This document shows, piece after piece, positions 1 through 35,954 of a stretch of 62,000 bases of DNA. The translations under genes were made by a program, and so were the position numbers. How positions within the stretch are numbered: the stretch's first letter is position 1; each line of letters opens with the position of its first letter. Under the pieces are notes generated by a model. The model worked only from the letters and a program-made list of their open reading frames with translations. It had not been told where the DNA came from and did no database searches. The DNA comes from Cristatella mucedo. Its lineage: Eukaryota > Bryozoa > Phylactolaemata > Cristatellidae. The DNA is taken from assembly GCA_009760855.2 (NCBI GenBank), contig WPIO01000021.1:2640001-2702000 (forward strand). The letters run 5' to 3'.

Positions 1-345
1 CATGGTTAGTGGTAGCACGATCAATGACAACAAGTATGACACGTTTAGGGGTGACATGCACAGTGTCAGCATGCAAATATGGCTAGTGGCAGCTTTCAAA
101 GTGTCAGCACGCATAAGCAAACAAAGAACGAATCACATGGACCCACTAAATGATGTGATGAATAGATGCATTTTTAGTTTCTTTATAATGTAGTCAAGCC
201 AGGGGTTGTCAAAGCGCAAATCGGAAGTCTGTTCCAGGCTTTGGGACCACACGAAAACTAAAGGCACGGTCTCCAAAGGATTTGAGGTTCGTTCGAGGTT
301 TGGATAAACCTTTAGATTCTAAAAAGCGAGTGGTAATGCTAGTAT
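1..345 (-). mobile_element. CR1/L2-like LINE, 3' fragment
   Basis: This stretch matches, in the same orientation, the 3' part of the better preserved LINE at 58.9-60.6 kb: the alternating GGGTGACATGCACAG and GTGTCAGCA motifs and the block that encodes the end of the reverse-transcriptase ORF. It is cut by the window start and fades after about position 345. Divergence is visible throughout, so it is an old copy. Confidence 0.7.
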
Positions 346-1436
346 GCTAGGGTATACTTTCGTCACAGAATTCGGTGATATTTTTCACGTATAGCAATCT
401 CGTTCTTAGTATGTAGGCTGAAAGCAGAGTTAATTTAACGAAGATTCATTTGCGTTATTGTAATTGGAGAGGTAAAAAGTCCGTATTCAATGTCTTATGA
501 ATGTCATGCACCAACTCAGCATTTACTTTGAATTTGCAGGTTGTTCAGTGTGTGTACCGTAGCTATTCTTATGATATAATCAATTGATATCTCGAAAATC
601 TTGTACCAAATATGCCAAGGCAAGGCTAATATTATTGTTATTGATTAATTGTGACTTATTTATTAATGAATAAGCACGCTAAAATAGTATCTTATAATTC
701 GATAAATGTATTATATTATGAGTATTGAAATATTCGGTGAGCTAAATTAAAATGAGCGCCAAAACTGGTCCAAAAGAAGTTTACGTGAGATTGGGGGAGG
801 GGCAAAATGTGAAGATAATTCAAGTAAACAGGTCAGCTATATGATCTATTAAAAGCAAACCATGATTGCAGTGATCGCCTGCCAACTCATTCTTAATATT
901 TTTCATATGATGTGACATAATGCTTGCTGCTTAACTAATTCCACCATTTCTGCTGCCGCATTACACTACTTGTCATCAATCTTAACCTTCTCCCTATCAA
1001 GCGAGGAGGTGAATTAACGGTTCTTTCACTCATCTGTAGGTTCCTTCATTCTTTTGTACAGGCCCTCCTATCCGATCTATCCCGATCGGCCAAAAGAAAT
1101 TCAAGAGACCCGACAGAAATGTATTCCTCAGGCAGCTGCACAAGTTTGTTGATGCTATTGATACTGCTATTAAATCTATAATTATAAATTGTATACGCTA
1201 AGGAAACTTCATTGGGAACAGTTTCATGATGTCACTCAAAGGGAACAACGTCGGATCAAGATAAAAAACCTTTGTGTACGATAAGGTTTACAATCAGATA
1301 AGCTGGTTGACAACCAGAGATCTGGAACTCTGATCATTACAAAGTATGCGTATTAAATGCTAAATTATCTCTGTCTACCGCCTGTGCCTCAGCCCATTTT
1401 TGTAAGTTGATGCAATCTCTGAACATTTTTAATAAT
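346..1436. other. AT-rich sequence, nothing recognised
   Basis: No coding stretch, repeat copy or RNA gene could be recognised here. It lies upstream of the first recognised guanylyl cyclase exon and is probably intron of that gene. Confidence 0.5.
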
Positions 1437-1690
1437 ACTAATAATGCCTTTTATAAAGCATAATCAGAGAACTAAATCTCTTTCTAGGCCTTTTATATTT
1501 GCTGCAAAGGAAGCACGATCGAATGGTTAGTATTAGCATGCTCAATAAACAAAAAGAATAATAGTGTTGCGGTGACATGCACAGGGTCAGCATGCAAATA
1601 TGTTTAGTGCCAGCAAGCGCAGTGTCGACACGCATAAGCACGTAAAGAACGAATCACAGGTATCCACTAAATGCTGTGGTGAACTTTTCA
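1437..1690 (-). mobile_element. LINE 3' tail fragment
   Basis: Begins with an ATA/ATT-rich stretch, then a degraded form of the LINE terminal hairpin (TCTCTTTCTAGGC) followed by TTTGCTGCAAAGG and the GACATGCACAGGGTCAGC block. The copy is 5' truncated after CCACTAAATGCTGT. Confidence 0.75.
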
Positions 1691-1964
1691 TCTTGTGTGC
1701 TAATTTTCGTCGGGAAATGGTTGAGTATGTTTGAACTGCTAGACTAACTTGGAAGCAGCCTGGTAGTAAGCACGACATCTCAAATAAATTTTAAAAATCA
1801 AACAACAAAACCTAAATTTGCATGTACACTCATGTTAAAAAGATGTCTGGCGGTATAATAAAACTTAAACGATGGTTTTTAACTTGAGAAACTCAATTCC
1901 ACTTCATTAAATCTTTTGGCACACTTTTTTTTGCAATACGTGACGTGCATTCAATATTTTGTAG

Positions 1965-23211
<21,247 letters not shown>

Positions 23212-25604
23212 GTTCTGCTCCTCATTTATTACGGCCTTATCTTATTGCATATATATTCATCTTGTCTTTTACTTAAACAAATCGCTCTGGCAAAGCTATG
23301 CGAACCACATCCATAATCGCTCAAGAGAGACGTACGTTGAATCTGACTGGGTACTGCTTCGGCACATAGTCCAACTACATAGGTCTGCTAAGCTATCTCT
23401 CGGTCGGCGCCTTGAAACGACTTGCTTTATAGAGGACGCTTTTTATTTTTGATGGCGGTCTGCTTTTGATATTCAGAGTACATCTTGATTGACAGTGTAT
23501 CTGAATAATTTTTACAAGCTTCATATATTAGTAACACTGAGAGAATATATTTTTCAGAGCTCCATCTGCAACTTTATGATTAATTGACTTTTTAAAATTA
23601 TAACCAATAGCTAAACAGTTTACAGACCCCTAATGATTGGCTCAGGGCCTTAAACGCACAGCAAATCCTCTAGTATAACTGTATGCTACAAAAAATTGCT
23701 TAACTTACCTGCTAGAGAGCTTGGATAGTGTGAGGTTGAGGCAAACTGACTAGCAGTGTGCTGCACCCTTAAACACGTGATACGGTAATCAGTCGATGCG
23801 ACAAGGCGAGCAGAAGATCCTTTCAATCTTTTCCAAAAACTAACAATTAAAACCTTGTTATAATAAAATATTTTGCTTCTATTTTAGTAGAAAAACATTG
23901 ATTTCTGCTCAAAACATCCGAACTCGGATTAGAAATTTTTTAGAAAGTGCGTAGTGCTCGGCCTGATACCTTGCCAGGAAAAACATGGACGACGAGCAGT
24001 CAGTGTATACTTTCTTCCTGTTCGCTTAGCATGATAGACCGTGCAGGCCACTGTATTAGCTCTATTACGTCCCTAATTTGTTTATCCGGTTTGCTATTTT
24101 TTGTGTCTTTCTTTTGAATTCCTTTGCTCAGCCTTCTGTCACTGTGTGTGTCATTTTACTGCTTGCTTCCTGTATCTCCGGCTGCTATCTTTCAGTGCTA
24201 GCGTCATTTTTAATGCATGTGCTCTGATAATTTGTTCTCTCATACTGATCTTTGATGTCTCACTTTCATTCGCGACCTTTATTACTGGATGCCATTAGCC
24301 CTTGCGCTTTCGTCTCTGTAATAATCATGCAGTAAAAAATTATGCTAATACTTAACCGAGAGATGCTTGATTTGTTGTTATCCGTTTGCCTAGGTCACCT
24401 CCAGGTCACCATTGATGGGGGAAAGAAGCAAGCCGCATTGCCATCCTTCTTTGGACTATTTAATCAGATTCAACTTTATCAGAAAAATATTCCTGTTTAA
24501 CCTATTTTTAATTTATGTGTACATATTCTTTTAAATATATATATATGTATAGGAAAATGCTGTACGTATAGTATGTATGCATATACGTGATGTACCTGTT
24601 GATATATATATATATATATATATATATTTTTTTTATCTCTAATTCGTTTGAAAAAGCTTACATTCAACACACATAATTGACGACAGCTCTATCTTTATTT
24701 GTGACCCCAACCATGATACTTAACAAACTGTCTTAACGATTTTTCAGTAGCATCTTAATTTCCCGATTTTTTCAATAAACGAGGTTTTGTCACATGTGAA
24801 CAACCTGTATAACTTATTGCTATTCCAAATTGTTGTGAGTACAAATTAAGGTGGTCTGAAAACTTTTAATTTCTCAGAAAGTGCCGATTCATCGATTGCA
24901 AAAACTAAAGGTAACTTAATTAAGGAGCCTCATATGTTGCGGCAAAAGAGCCTTGGTGACAATCCCTCCTCCTTTATGTTGGTCGGACCGAATCGCCTGC
25001 TGCAGGACTTAAAATCAAGACCTAGGTCAAGATGAAAGAACCTTAGTCTCGGACTGAGACCCTGAGACGTTTAAAAAACCAGAGAAAAGTTACTCGGGTG
25101 GGTTCCTGCGCAATCATATTTTCATAGGCCAAACTTTATCTACGATAGTAACCTAGCTCATAAAGTTCTCGTAAGTATAAGTTGGTTGACTGCAGTGCAT
25201 CCCAAAAGGAGTTTACGCGTTCGTTCATTAACGTTTTAGACGTTACAGTACGTTATGAGGTGTACAAAATTGTTAACAATTTGAACATTGCCGGTCAGTC
25301 GTAATGCCGAGATTTATTTCCATAAAAATAAAAATGAAACGGTTTAAAAGTTTGAAGTTTTATCTCTTGTGCTTTAGATGTGAGGGCGTTGCATTTCATG
25401 CGAAGACGCTGCCATTTATTCACTTCCAATGAAAGATTGAGCAACCTTAGGGCGTCAAAAATTGCTTAACTATACCAATAAGTTTGCCGTCAACTCGTAT
25501 AACTTAAGAGTATTAAAACTTGCATTACGATTGATACTGCTCACATCCCTTAGATTAGAACAAAACTATGGTTACCTGGGGCATTAGAATTATTTGCCAG
25601 TGTT
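23212..25604. other. 3' flank of guanylyl cyclase, little recognised
   Basis: Contains a possible alternative last exon (24394-24415), an AATAAA at 24774-24779 that could serve as its poly(A) signal, a (TA)n run at about 24598-24627, and a strongly decayed reverse copy of the family I SINE near 24915-25030. The rest is AT-rich with nothing recognised. Confidence 0.5.
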
Positions 25605-25745
25605 TTTTTGCCCAGGGCTCACTCTTCGCAACCCAGGTCGTCAGTTCGAGTTCTGCAGTGCGCGATCCTTTATTTCCCACTGCCAGCGGCGATGGTAGCC
25701 GTTATGCCTCTTCTGTCGGTATAAAACTTAAGCTTTTAAGTCAGC
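25605..25745 (+). mobile_element. tRNA-derived SINE, family I
   Basis: B-box-like CAGTTCGAGTTCT, then GCGATCCTTTAT and GCGGCGATGGTAGCCGTTA, ending TTTTAAGTCAGCT. The order matches the other family I copies, but the sequence is diverged. Confidence 0.7.
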
Positions 25746-25769
25746 TGACACTTTATATTACATTGTGGT

Positions 25770-26400
25770 ATTTCTTTATTAATAATAAGAAAAATAATAG
25801 ATTTGATAGAGCGCCCTCAAAAAACTCGATCTCTTTCTGGGCACTTTACATTTGCTGCAAAGGAAGCGTGATGTTAGTGGTTTGGTCCGGCGGTCAAGTT
25901 GCTCGTCTAGCTGAGGTCGTGGGCTCGAGCCCCGAGGAATATGTGAAGCACCTGTATAGAGATTAAGTTCTCTTGGGGCGCTATACAAATGAATTACAAA
26001 AAATTCTATCTGTGGTTGCATACTGAATAAACAAGAATAACATGGTTAGGGGTGACATGCACAGGGTCAGCATGCAAGTGTGGTTAGTAGCAGCATGCAA
26101 CAGTGTCAGCATGCATAAGCACATAAAGGAAGGATCAAAGGGATCCACTGAATCCAGCAATAAATAGATGCGTTTCTAGTTTCTTTTTAAATGTGGAACA
26201 GTCAGGATATGTCATGACGCGAGTCGGGAGTGAGCTCCAGGCTTTGGTAGCATGCGAACTAAAGGCGTCGTCTCCAAAAGATTTGAGATTTTTTTCGAGG
26301 CCTAGGTAAACAGTTAGATTCCAAAGAGCGGGTAGTATGATTGAGACGCGTTTCTTAATCATCGTGTCCTCCTTGACTATTTCTTGATTTTGAAATAGTT
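25770..26400 (-). mobile_element. CR1/L2-like LINE 3' end interrupted by a SINE
   Basis: An ATT-rich tail, hairpin remnant and TTTGCTGCAAAGGAAGCGTGA are interrupted at about 25877, and the LINE resumes at about 25998 with the GGGGTGACATGCACAGGGTC block. The - strand frame 26135-26422 carries ATKAWSSLPTRV. The interruption is a family II SINE. Confidence 0.85.
25878..25997 (+). mobile_element. tRNA-derived SINE, family II, nested in LINE
   Basis: A short head with AGCTGAGGTCGTGGGCTCGA (B-box-like GGGCTCGAGCCCC) runs straight into GCACCTGTATAGAGATTAAG and TTCTCTTGGGGCGCTATAC. That tail mirrors the host LINE's own terminal hairpin but in the opposite orientation to the host. Confidence 0.85.
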
Positions 26401-26666
26401 TCATTTGGAAGATCGCTTCCACAACAAGCTATCATTTCGATCCCTGTATGGGATTCGGCACTACCTAATAAGGAGGCTGGCTAAAAATTCTTGGTTCCAT
26501 CTAGAGAGGACTAGCTTAAATCCGTATTGGCTGTCGAGAATAGACATTACGCCTATATTGCTGCTAATGAATGTAATTACTTTGTTTTACCTGGGACATT
26601 TATGCATCCGTCATAAGCGTACCAAACCCGGCTGTAGGCTTCTGACTCACTCGCTAACTCACTCGC

Positions 26667-27722
<1,056 letters not shown>

Positions 27723-27881
27723 CATTCATTCACTCAATCTCCAGCTTCTCTGACTACCAAAACCCAATAGAACTCGGTTGATAGAGCACGAAAATTCTTG
27801 GAGAAAATATATATATATACAAGTAAAAGATTGAATTATATATTTACATATATATTTATATATATATATATATATATTATA

Positions 27882-28012
27882 TATAATTCCTTTATAGCCC
27901 CCTAGGAGGATTTCATTTCTATCTAGGCTATTTACAAATGCCACAGAGCGTGAGCCCCCAAACTCGGTCGTAAATGACGAGTACGTTACCCTTGAGCAAT
28001 TCTGAAGAAGCT
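27882..28012 (-). mobile_element. tRNA-derived SINE, family II (degraded)
   Basis: Follows a TA tract. It has the tail remnant TATAGCCCCCTAGGAGG...TCTAGGCTATTTACAAATGCC, then GCGTGAGCCCCCAAACTCGG as a decayed reverse B-box region. Confidence 0.6.
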
Positions 28013-28189
28013 TGGAGATAGAGCTTTGAATCAGTAATGTTGTAGTGCCGTATGTACTTGGTAAATCTTGATTAAAATCACACAATTGCTCTTCAGCCTG
28101 TCAAAAATCTTCATATTAAAATGAACACGGCTGTGACGTTTTTCGGTTTCCGTAGGAACGGTTGTAATAGGAGTACGACTGGCTGCCAT

Positions 28190-28735
28190 TAAAGCAGTGC
28201 ATCGACTTCAAGGTTCTGTCACTCACTTTTAAGGCCCCTTTATTCTTTGGCTCCAGCCTAGCTATCAGATCTACTCACCCCACTAGAATAAGCATCGTAG
28301 TACCCGCTTTGGGAATCTAACCGTTTACTTACACCTGTAACGAACCACAAATCTTTTAGAGACCGTGCCTTTAGTTCGTATGCTCCCAGAGCCTGGAACT
28401 CATTTCCGACTTGTGTCACGACAGCCCCTTACTTGATGACATATAAAATGAAGCTAAAAATGCATCTATTTATCATAGAATTTAGTAGGTCCATGTGTCT
28501 CGACCTTTGTTTGATTATCTGTACAGACACTGTGCATGCTGCTGCTAACCATGTCTGCATGCTGACCCTACGTATTTCCCCTCTAAACACGATACGCTTG
28601 TTGTCATTGAGCCTGCTACCACTAAGCATTCGATCGTACTTCCTTTTCAGCCAATGTAAAGTGCCTATAATGAGATTGAGTTCTCTGAGAGCGCTATATA
28701 AATGTATTATCATTATTATTATTGTTATTTATGTA
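28190..28735 (+). mobile_element. CR1/L2-like LINE 3' end
   Basis: Begins at GACTTCAAGGTTCTGTC (coding for the end of ORF2), carries the GCTGACCCT and CACTGTGCATGCTGC blocks, and ends with a hairpin remnant (GTGCCTATAATGAGATTGAG, GAGAGCGCTATATAAATG) and an ATT tail. Confidence 0.85.
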
Positions 28736-29789
28736 GCACCTGAACACTTCAGAACCGCAATAGTGATATAATATCAGCTTTCCGCCCATCAAGATGACTG
28801 TGGTGATAGCGAACACGGAAAATGTAAAAATGAGAACTTCTTTTTTCGCTCAATAGTTTGTCACCGATGCCTTGGAAGTTTCACCGCCGACGATCGCTGC
28901 TCTCAAGGTGGTGTAATCCTCACGATTTTTTGTTGTAGACACCCGTCACAGCTATGATACGGCTGTAGTGGGTTTTTTGTAGCTTCAGCAGTAAAAGCAC
29001 TGCCAGTACCAGCGTTGGCAACGGTAGTAGTGACGCAACTCGTTGCAAACAGAAACGAAGAGCTTCACACTAAGCAAGTTGTATGAGTCAACATGATGCC
29101 TCATCAAGATTGCCTACTTATCTAGTGCAGGTCCTGCTCCATGCACTAGTATGTGTTTCGCTTACCTAGTGCACCCGCTTCTACTTTCGCTCCCAATTGA
29201 GGTTGCCAAATGAGCAGCCTAGTTCGCCGGTGCAGTGTCCAACTAGCATGATGATAGCAGGCAGCCGCTGAGATGCTTAAAAGGCTTTCTCACAAACGAC
29301 CTAACAAATTCATTTTAGCTTATCCACCTCACTCAGCGAGAAGAAGCTATCAGAAAATACGTTATCTTCTCGTGACAAAGACTACGCAAATTCCGCTGAC
29401 CACATGCAATTGAAGCTTCCGAACTTTTCGTCTTCATGACCAAGCACTGCATGGCATCTTTCCCTTCCGAAATGCAGCACATGCCTATCGGTCACTCACT
29501 ACGTAGACTTCTCGAAAAATCCTGGCTTATGTCTCTATTCTCACAGAATGATCCATCCTTGGTGTTAGCAGTTGCAGCAATGCAAGACTAATTGTATCCT
29601 GCGTTTGTAGTCGCATGGCAGCTAATTAAATGACAAACAGCACTGATATAATGCGATATGCATTGCAACAGCATTTAGCTATTACCCTATATTAAGCCTT
29701 TCAGCGTTCCACATTTTGATTATCGTCTCCATTCTTGATTATTTAATAATAAAGCTGCTCAGCCTGGTTCTTCAAGGAAATCTTGTTTC
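28736..29789. other. No feature recognised
   Basis: Moderately AT-rich unique-looking sequence with no coding, RNA or repeat signal that I can support. Confidence 0.5.
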
Positions 29790-30020
29790 AATGCACCTAC
29801 GCTGAAATGCGCAAGTTGGTTCTGTTGTCATTCCATTTCAGCTTGCTGCCATCCAAGTGAAATTTTTTTAAATACATGCTGCAAATTGGTTGAGATAGTT
29901 TGAGGTCCTGGAAAGCATAAATGGATGTACATTCACACGTACAGTTGTGTGTATTTCGCGTAAAAACAAAACCTGGGTTGCGCTTGGCAATTATATCGGC
30001 CAAGGAAAGAGAATATTTTT
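29790..30020 (-). mobile_element. LINE ORF2 internal fragment
   Basis: GAGGTCCTGGAAAGCATAAA...CCTGGGTTGCGCTTGGCAAT parallels the reverse-transcriptase region of the LINE at 60.0-60.1 kb. On the - strand a frame reads SLADIIAKRNPGFVF, equivalent to the LADVIAKHNLGFHF of the intact copy just before its YADD motif. Confidence 0.8.
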
Positions 30021-30109
30021 TGAAAAAGGTGGATCTGGGACAGATCTTTAGATTACTCCACACTTCAAAAGCTAACTGGGTCACATTTAGCTATTTAATA
30101 ATAGCACCG

Positions 30110-31240
<1,131 letters not shown>

Positions 31241-31379
31241 AGTGTAAGTGATAACCAGTTGAGACGCTAGGCTCTCAGGAAGGACCTGAGGATCACTACT
31301 ATCGAAATGCATCAAAAGACCCCTCAGAACTAGCACAAATTGTATCTAAAGAACCTTTATTTAATCCTTAAAGCCCGCC

Positions 31380-31990
31380 TTGAAGTGTGTCTCATTCCAA
31401 GCAATGCTACCAATATAACGTAATTTAATGTAACGTATCTCTGTCTGTAACTCCACAAAGCCATATGGACTATGTGGTGTTACGCAGGAGAGTTTTGTAT
31501 AGCACACTCACAGCCTAAGCGGCTTTCGGTACGGATTCGGTAGCCAACAGACTTCATCTCACGCAACAAAGAGAAAGTGGGAAGCATAGCAGAGTCAGGA
31601 GAGCAGTTGAGCCAGTGATTAGCATACAAGTAGCAGCTCAGGACCGCTTAAAAGGATGAGCCATAGTCGGCAGTAGGAGAGTAGTTGTCGTTGCGTAAGA
31701 ATTGTGAAAGCGAGCTCCACAGTCTAGGACCTGCAGAGCTCAAGCTTCTGTCGCCAACGGTCTTTAAGCGGAGGAATGGAACAGCTAATGTTCTGCCCAT
31801 ACAAGACCTGAGGACAGGAAGAGGCTGAAACTGGTGCAGCAGTTTAACTAGGTACGGAGGAGCCAAACCGTGGTGGGCCTTGTGGGTCAGCGTAAGAACT
31901 TTGCTCTCTCTCCGACCAAGAATTTAAAGATAAAAAATTGCAGTTCGGCAAAGAAGTGTGTTGTGTTTAAAAAGGCTTAGCCTCCATGAA
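31380..31990 (-). mobile_element. Second LINE subfamily, ORF2 C-terminal remnant
   Basis: The - strand frame at 31648-31866 reads APPYLVKLLHQFQPLPVLRS, VPFLRLKTVGDRSLSSAG and PRLWSSLSQFLR. This is the far C-terminus of CR1/L2/Rex-type ORF2 (pattern APxYLxxLL...LRS...VPxxRLKTxGDRAFSxAGPRLWNSLP). Its sequence differs from the ATT-tailed family. Confidence 0.75.
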
Positions 31991-32037
31991 AAAGGTGGGT
32001 GGGTCAAACTAAAGTAATTAATATCCTCAAAACAGCC

Positions 32038-32130
32038 TATTAGTAATAATAATGCACTTGATAAAGCGCCTCAGAGAACTCAATCTCTTTCTAGGCGCTT
32101 TACATCTGCTGCAAAGGGAAGGATAGCATC
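32038..32130 (-). mobile_element. Solo LINE 3' tail
   Basis: TAGTAATAATAATGCAC, then TTGATAAAGCGCCTCAGAGA, then CTCTTTCTAGGCGCTTTACA and CTGCAAAGGGAAGG. Only the terminal 90 bp is present, an extreme 5' truncation. Confidence 0.9.
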
Positions 32131-34800
32131 ACCAATAACTTTGAACATATGATTTCATTTCTCCCCCCCCCCGGCTTGCTGCAAATGGGCTGTATATTTG
32201 AGCACTCGTTTACAGTGTTGCATAGAAGGAGTACCTCGCTATCGAGCGAGCCAGGAATTATGGGAGCTATTGCTCACCGCTTGGCGGCAGCGGGCAGCAA
32301 CGACTTCCTGATTGACTTCAAACGTACAGGACCACGTATACTCTGATGATACTGAATGCAGATAGACCTCGCCCGAAACCTGGTAACAGTCGCGCATTTT
32401 CCGGTGCTCCGATCGAATGCTCTGCCGGTTGAGTTTTCGCTCACTAACGAAGCTGTCCAGTCAAGGCGTCTGCGTACAGGCGCTCGCTATACGTCAGCGT
32501 GCCGCCAGGCAGTGATTGCACACAAATTGTGGAGTGCTGCTTCTCGATGCGCTATTACGTAAAAGTGAGATTGTATTCTCAATGCCCACACAAATCCTAT
32601 TCACCTGGCTATATAATATTCAGGAAACTAGCTACTCTGGATCAGCGTCCTACTTCTAATCCAAGATTTCGAAAAACCTTCCGGTCAGGGCCACGATCGC
32701 TTCACTAATCACGCTGGTGCGGTGCCACGTGGCTAGAGCCGCGTGGCGCCACAGCCCACGGACCGTGGCTTCTGGGCATCGTGGCTGCACGTGGCCGACC
32801 GCCACTCGAGGCAGACACCGTTCCTCTCGGTGCCTCTCGGTGCCTCTTGGTGCCTCTCGGCGAGACTTGCTCGACGGAGCTGCCGACCCGTCGGACTGCC
32901 TCGCGCGACAAACTGGCTCCTCCGACGTCGCCATTCGCAGGAAGCTGGGTACCGCGTTTGGTCGTTCTGCGGGCGTGCTCTCTTCGTGGCCTGAATCACC
33001 TATAGGCACGTGCGCGGCCCGCGCGTATCTAGCACGTCTGGCGGCTGTCTGTCTACCGTCGCATTGCGACGCCACTGCACTCGGCTCCGCTCATCGGATG
33101 CCGGGGCTCGGTCGCCGCCATCTTAGTTGGCGCCCACCTCGACTCAAAGCGGGCGCCGCCAGTAAAGCGACCGCCCGAACCTATGCGGATCCTGCGCATT
33201 ACGAATGCGCCCGTCCTAAGAACGAAAAGTGTAACCAATGTCTGGTGCCAATTGCTGCAGATACTTCCGATAGTGCGCAGATGTGGCGAGCTGAGCAGCC
33301 GACAGCCAGAGCTCCGTCTAGTCGGCCTGCTTTGGCCGCTAGGCGTCGCGCTGGGTGTCGAAAATGTGCCGTCCCAGGGAGCCTCAGCTGAAGAGAGTTG
33401 TCACTCCTGCCTGACACCTATCGTTGGGAACTCGCGGAAGCGCCTGGATGTGAGAGATCGGCACGAACGCTGCGCGGCGCTGTGCACTGCTCTCGCGCTC
33501 GCTCGCTCATGGCTGCTCGGCTCGCTATACTACTATCCACAGCCATAAGCAACTTGCGAGGCTGAAGGCCACGAGAGCCGACGAATCTTTCTTTTTTTTT
33601 GGGAACTTTGCGCATGTGCTGGAGAACAAATGACTGCTTCGCATTTAGATGAAGCAACCGACGACGTCCGTTGCGAGAAACGCGTCGTCAGCGCGTTCAA
33701 AGTACGACCTCGATATAAATAAGCAGCGGCAGCAGCAGCTTTCAATAAGCTTTAACCGGGGCTTCGGTCTCGGTCAGTAATTTCACTCTTTAATGTAGCC
33801 TACGTACACACGTTGGCTACGGCCGCCCACAAAAGCCGACGGCTTTTCTGATTCGATCGCTGCGTTCTCTCAGCTCGCCGTGATTTCTCTTGATTTTATT
33901 ATGGCTTCGCTACGAGCGGCGAACTTTTACTCCTCGGCCTAAATAGCAATGCGCCCTCGGCACGACGATAAACGACGGCGCGCGACTTCAACTCGATTCC
34001 GGCGCCGATGCGGGCTCGTGTTGCCCGATGCTTTTGCCGAGAGCTTTTTCGTTAAGAGAGACGTTTTATCGTTGGTTTTATTATATTCATCATTTTATTT
34101 TGTTACTCTCTTTTCGTCACCGCTTTCTGCGATGCAAGTTGCATGCGGCATCGCTCAGGCTAAGCTAACCCCACGACTGCACGCGGGATAGCGCGCCACT
34201 CGCTGGCACTCGCACTGCTTCGTCGTAATGCGTGCCAGCGAGCAACAAAGAGCTGCTCGGGACTTGCAGGAAGCGCGCGCGCGTCGCGTCAAGAAGATGT
34301 ACCCGGCTCGCGACGCGTAAAGCAGACTGCGTCCAACCCAGACTCAGCCGTCCTTGCCGGCCGCATTTGCACCGCCGCTTCAGCGAGACCTTTCCGCCCC
34401 CCCCCCGTTTCCTGTTAGATTCTCGCGCTACTGCGAGCGAAAGTCCTCGTGCCAGCGCCGCAGCGGCTCCCACTTGAACGCAATGCAATGGGATGTCTCA
34501 TTAGTGTCATTCGCGGCGAAGCGCCTGATCTGGCTTCGTGGCGCAATTTCATTAGCGTCCTGCTGCCGCTTGATAGCAGCAAACGAGAGCAAGCGTCGAC
34601 ACCCGTCGCAGACGCGCGCATCGCCTACGCACGCGCCGCCGCCCATCCCTTCCCAGCAGCTATCGTGAACGTGAACTCTCGATCTCAGCAACAGCTTACT
34701 GCACTGCCTTACTGCCGGAGGCGGCGGCGACGATCGGGCAGCGCGCCATTTCGGCTTGTCAGTGCTTCTAGGTTGGGCATGTTTCAGGGTCAAAAATTAC
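32131..34800. other. CpG-rich region, no gene recognised
   Basis: From about 32.69 to 34.76 kb the sequence is GC- and CpG-rich, with long overlapping open frames on both strands that are low in motif content (Arg/Ala/Ser-rich). A TATAAAT at about 33714 is followed by GCAGCGGCAGCAGCAGC. It might be a promoter region for a gene reading toward 36.3 kb, but no first exon was found. Confidence 0.45.
32821..32860. repeat. 10-bp minisatellite
   Basis: Four tandem units of TGCCTCTCGG, the first and third with one change each. Confidence 0.9.
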
Positions 34801-35708
34801 TGCAATCTTTACTTTTTGATGCATAGGTCTATTTGGCGAATTGTAAATCAGCAGGCTAGAGATTGAGCTACGTTTGGGCTTCATGCAAATTGCCTCTAGC
34901 TATTGGCATTGTCTTTATAATTTGTCTCGTACGCTGTCACGCGTACTTCGCTGCCGGCTGTTACTCTAAACATGTGAATTTCGGTTTTTTCTGATCGTTG
35001 CTGGTAATTTGGCAATTCTTACTCTGCGCTCTCACTGCGAGCTCACACAAACAAATATGGCTGGAATCGTGGCTTTGCTAAACTACTCCACTCCTTTGTC
35101 CGATGATCACACTTTTCTACTGCCGGAAATGAAACGCGACCACGAGGCTTCTCTAGGAGAGCACTGCAGGCTTAATGTGTTGCACGAACCGCTGGCGTTT
35201 CGTTTGTTTTTCTAATTTCCGACCTATACAATAATTATAATTATGAATTTTGTAGATTTATAAAGTCACGACTTCTAGGAGGTACTCCCTCGAGCTAGGC
35301 TGTAGCTCGCCGAACGACAGCACGGTCACCTGTATCCGAGGAGATTTTCTCCTACACACTGTGCCGCCCATCGCTGATGCAATGCTTCCGGGAGAGCGTC
35401 CGGTTGAGCTGAGTGTCCAGCAGCCACTGCTTTTAAGCACGAAAATTGCTGACTTCACTGAAATGAGAAGCGGCCTGCGCAGCGATTGGCTGCTGTCAGT
35501 AGTCACCACGTCCACTGGGCACTGCCTAGCAACTAAGGGGCGGCTCGCAGCGAGGCTATCGGCTGAAGCGGTGGTCAATAAATGGATGGTGATTCCAGAA
35601 ATCGCTACGAATGTACACACATAATGGCTTTTGCCCGTGAAAAATTACGGGAAACTTCCCGCGGCGTCTGCTTCTTTCTCAGCGTCGCCCGTTACCCGCT
35701 GTAACAGG
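34801..35708. other. No feature recognised
   Basis: Ordinary mixed-composition sequence upstream of the SINE. Open frames of 60-120 codons on both strands carry no recognisable motif. Confidence 0.5.
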
Positions 35709-35885
35709 TCAGGTGAGCCGTAATGGCACGCACTAGGTAAGGCGGTTGCTTTTCACGACCTCGTCCCCGAGGTCGATGGTTCGAATCCTGCGGTGGGCGA
35801 TCCTTTATCGCAGCTGCAAGCGGTGGCGATAGCCATAAAGGCTCCTCTGTCGCTATACAAAAAGAGGCTGTTAAATCAGCTAGCA
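35709..35885 (+). mobile_element. tRNA-derived SINE, family I (best copy)
   Basis: Perfect B box GGTTCGAATCC at 35778-35788, with an A-box-like TGGCACGCACTAGGTAAGG about 50 bp upstream. The body is GCGATCCTTTATCGCAGCTG, GCGGTGGCGATAGCCATAAA and AGGCTGTTAAATCAGCT. This is the clearest reference copy for the family. Confidence 0.88.
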
Positions 35886-35954
35886 TTTTTTTTTCTAGAG
35901 GGAGGGGAAGCAGGCAGAGCTTTTCATTCGCCAGCTGTGCTTGCTCGTTGGCTT

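Noticed and set aside
32656-33548. Several overlapping frames in the CpG-rich region
   Set aside because: Composition-driven frames on both strands without motifs; not supported as a gene.
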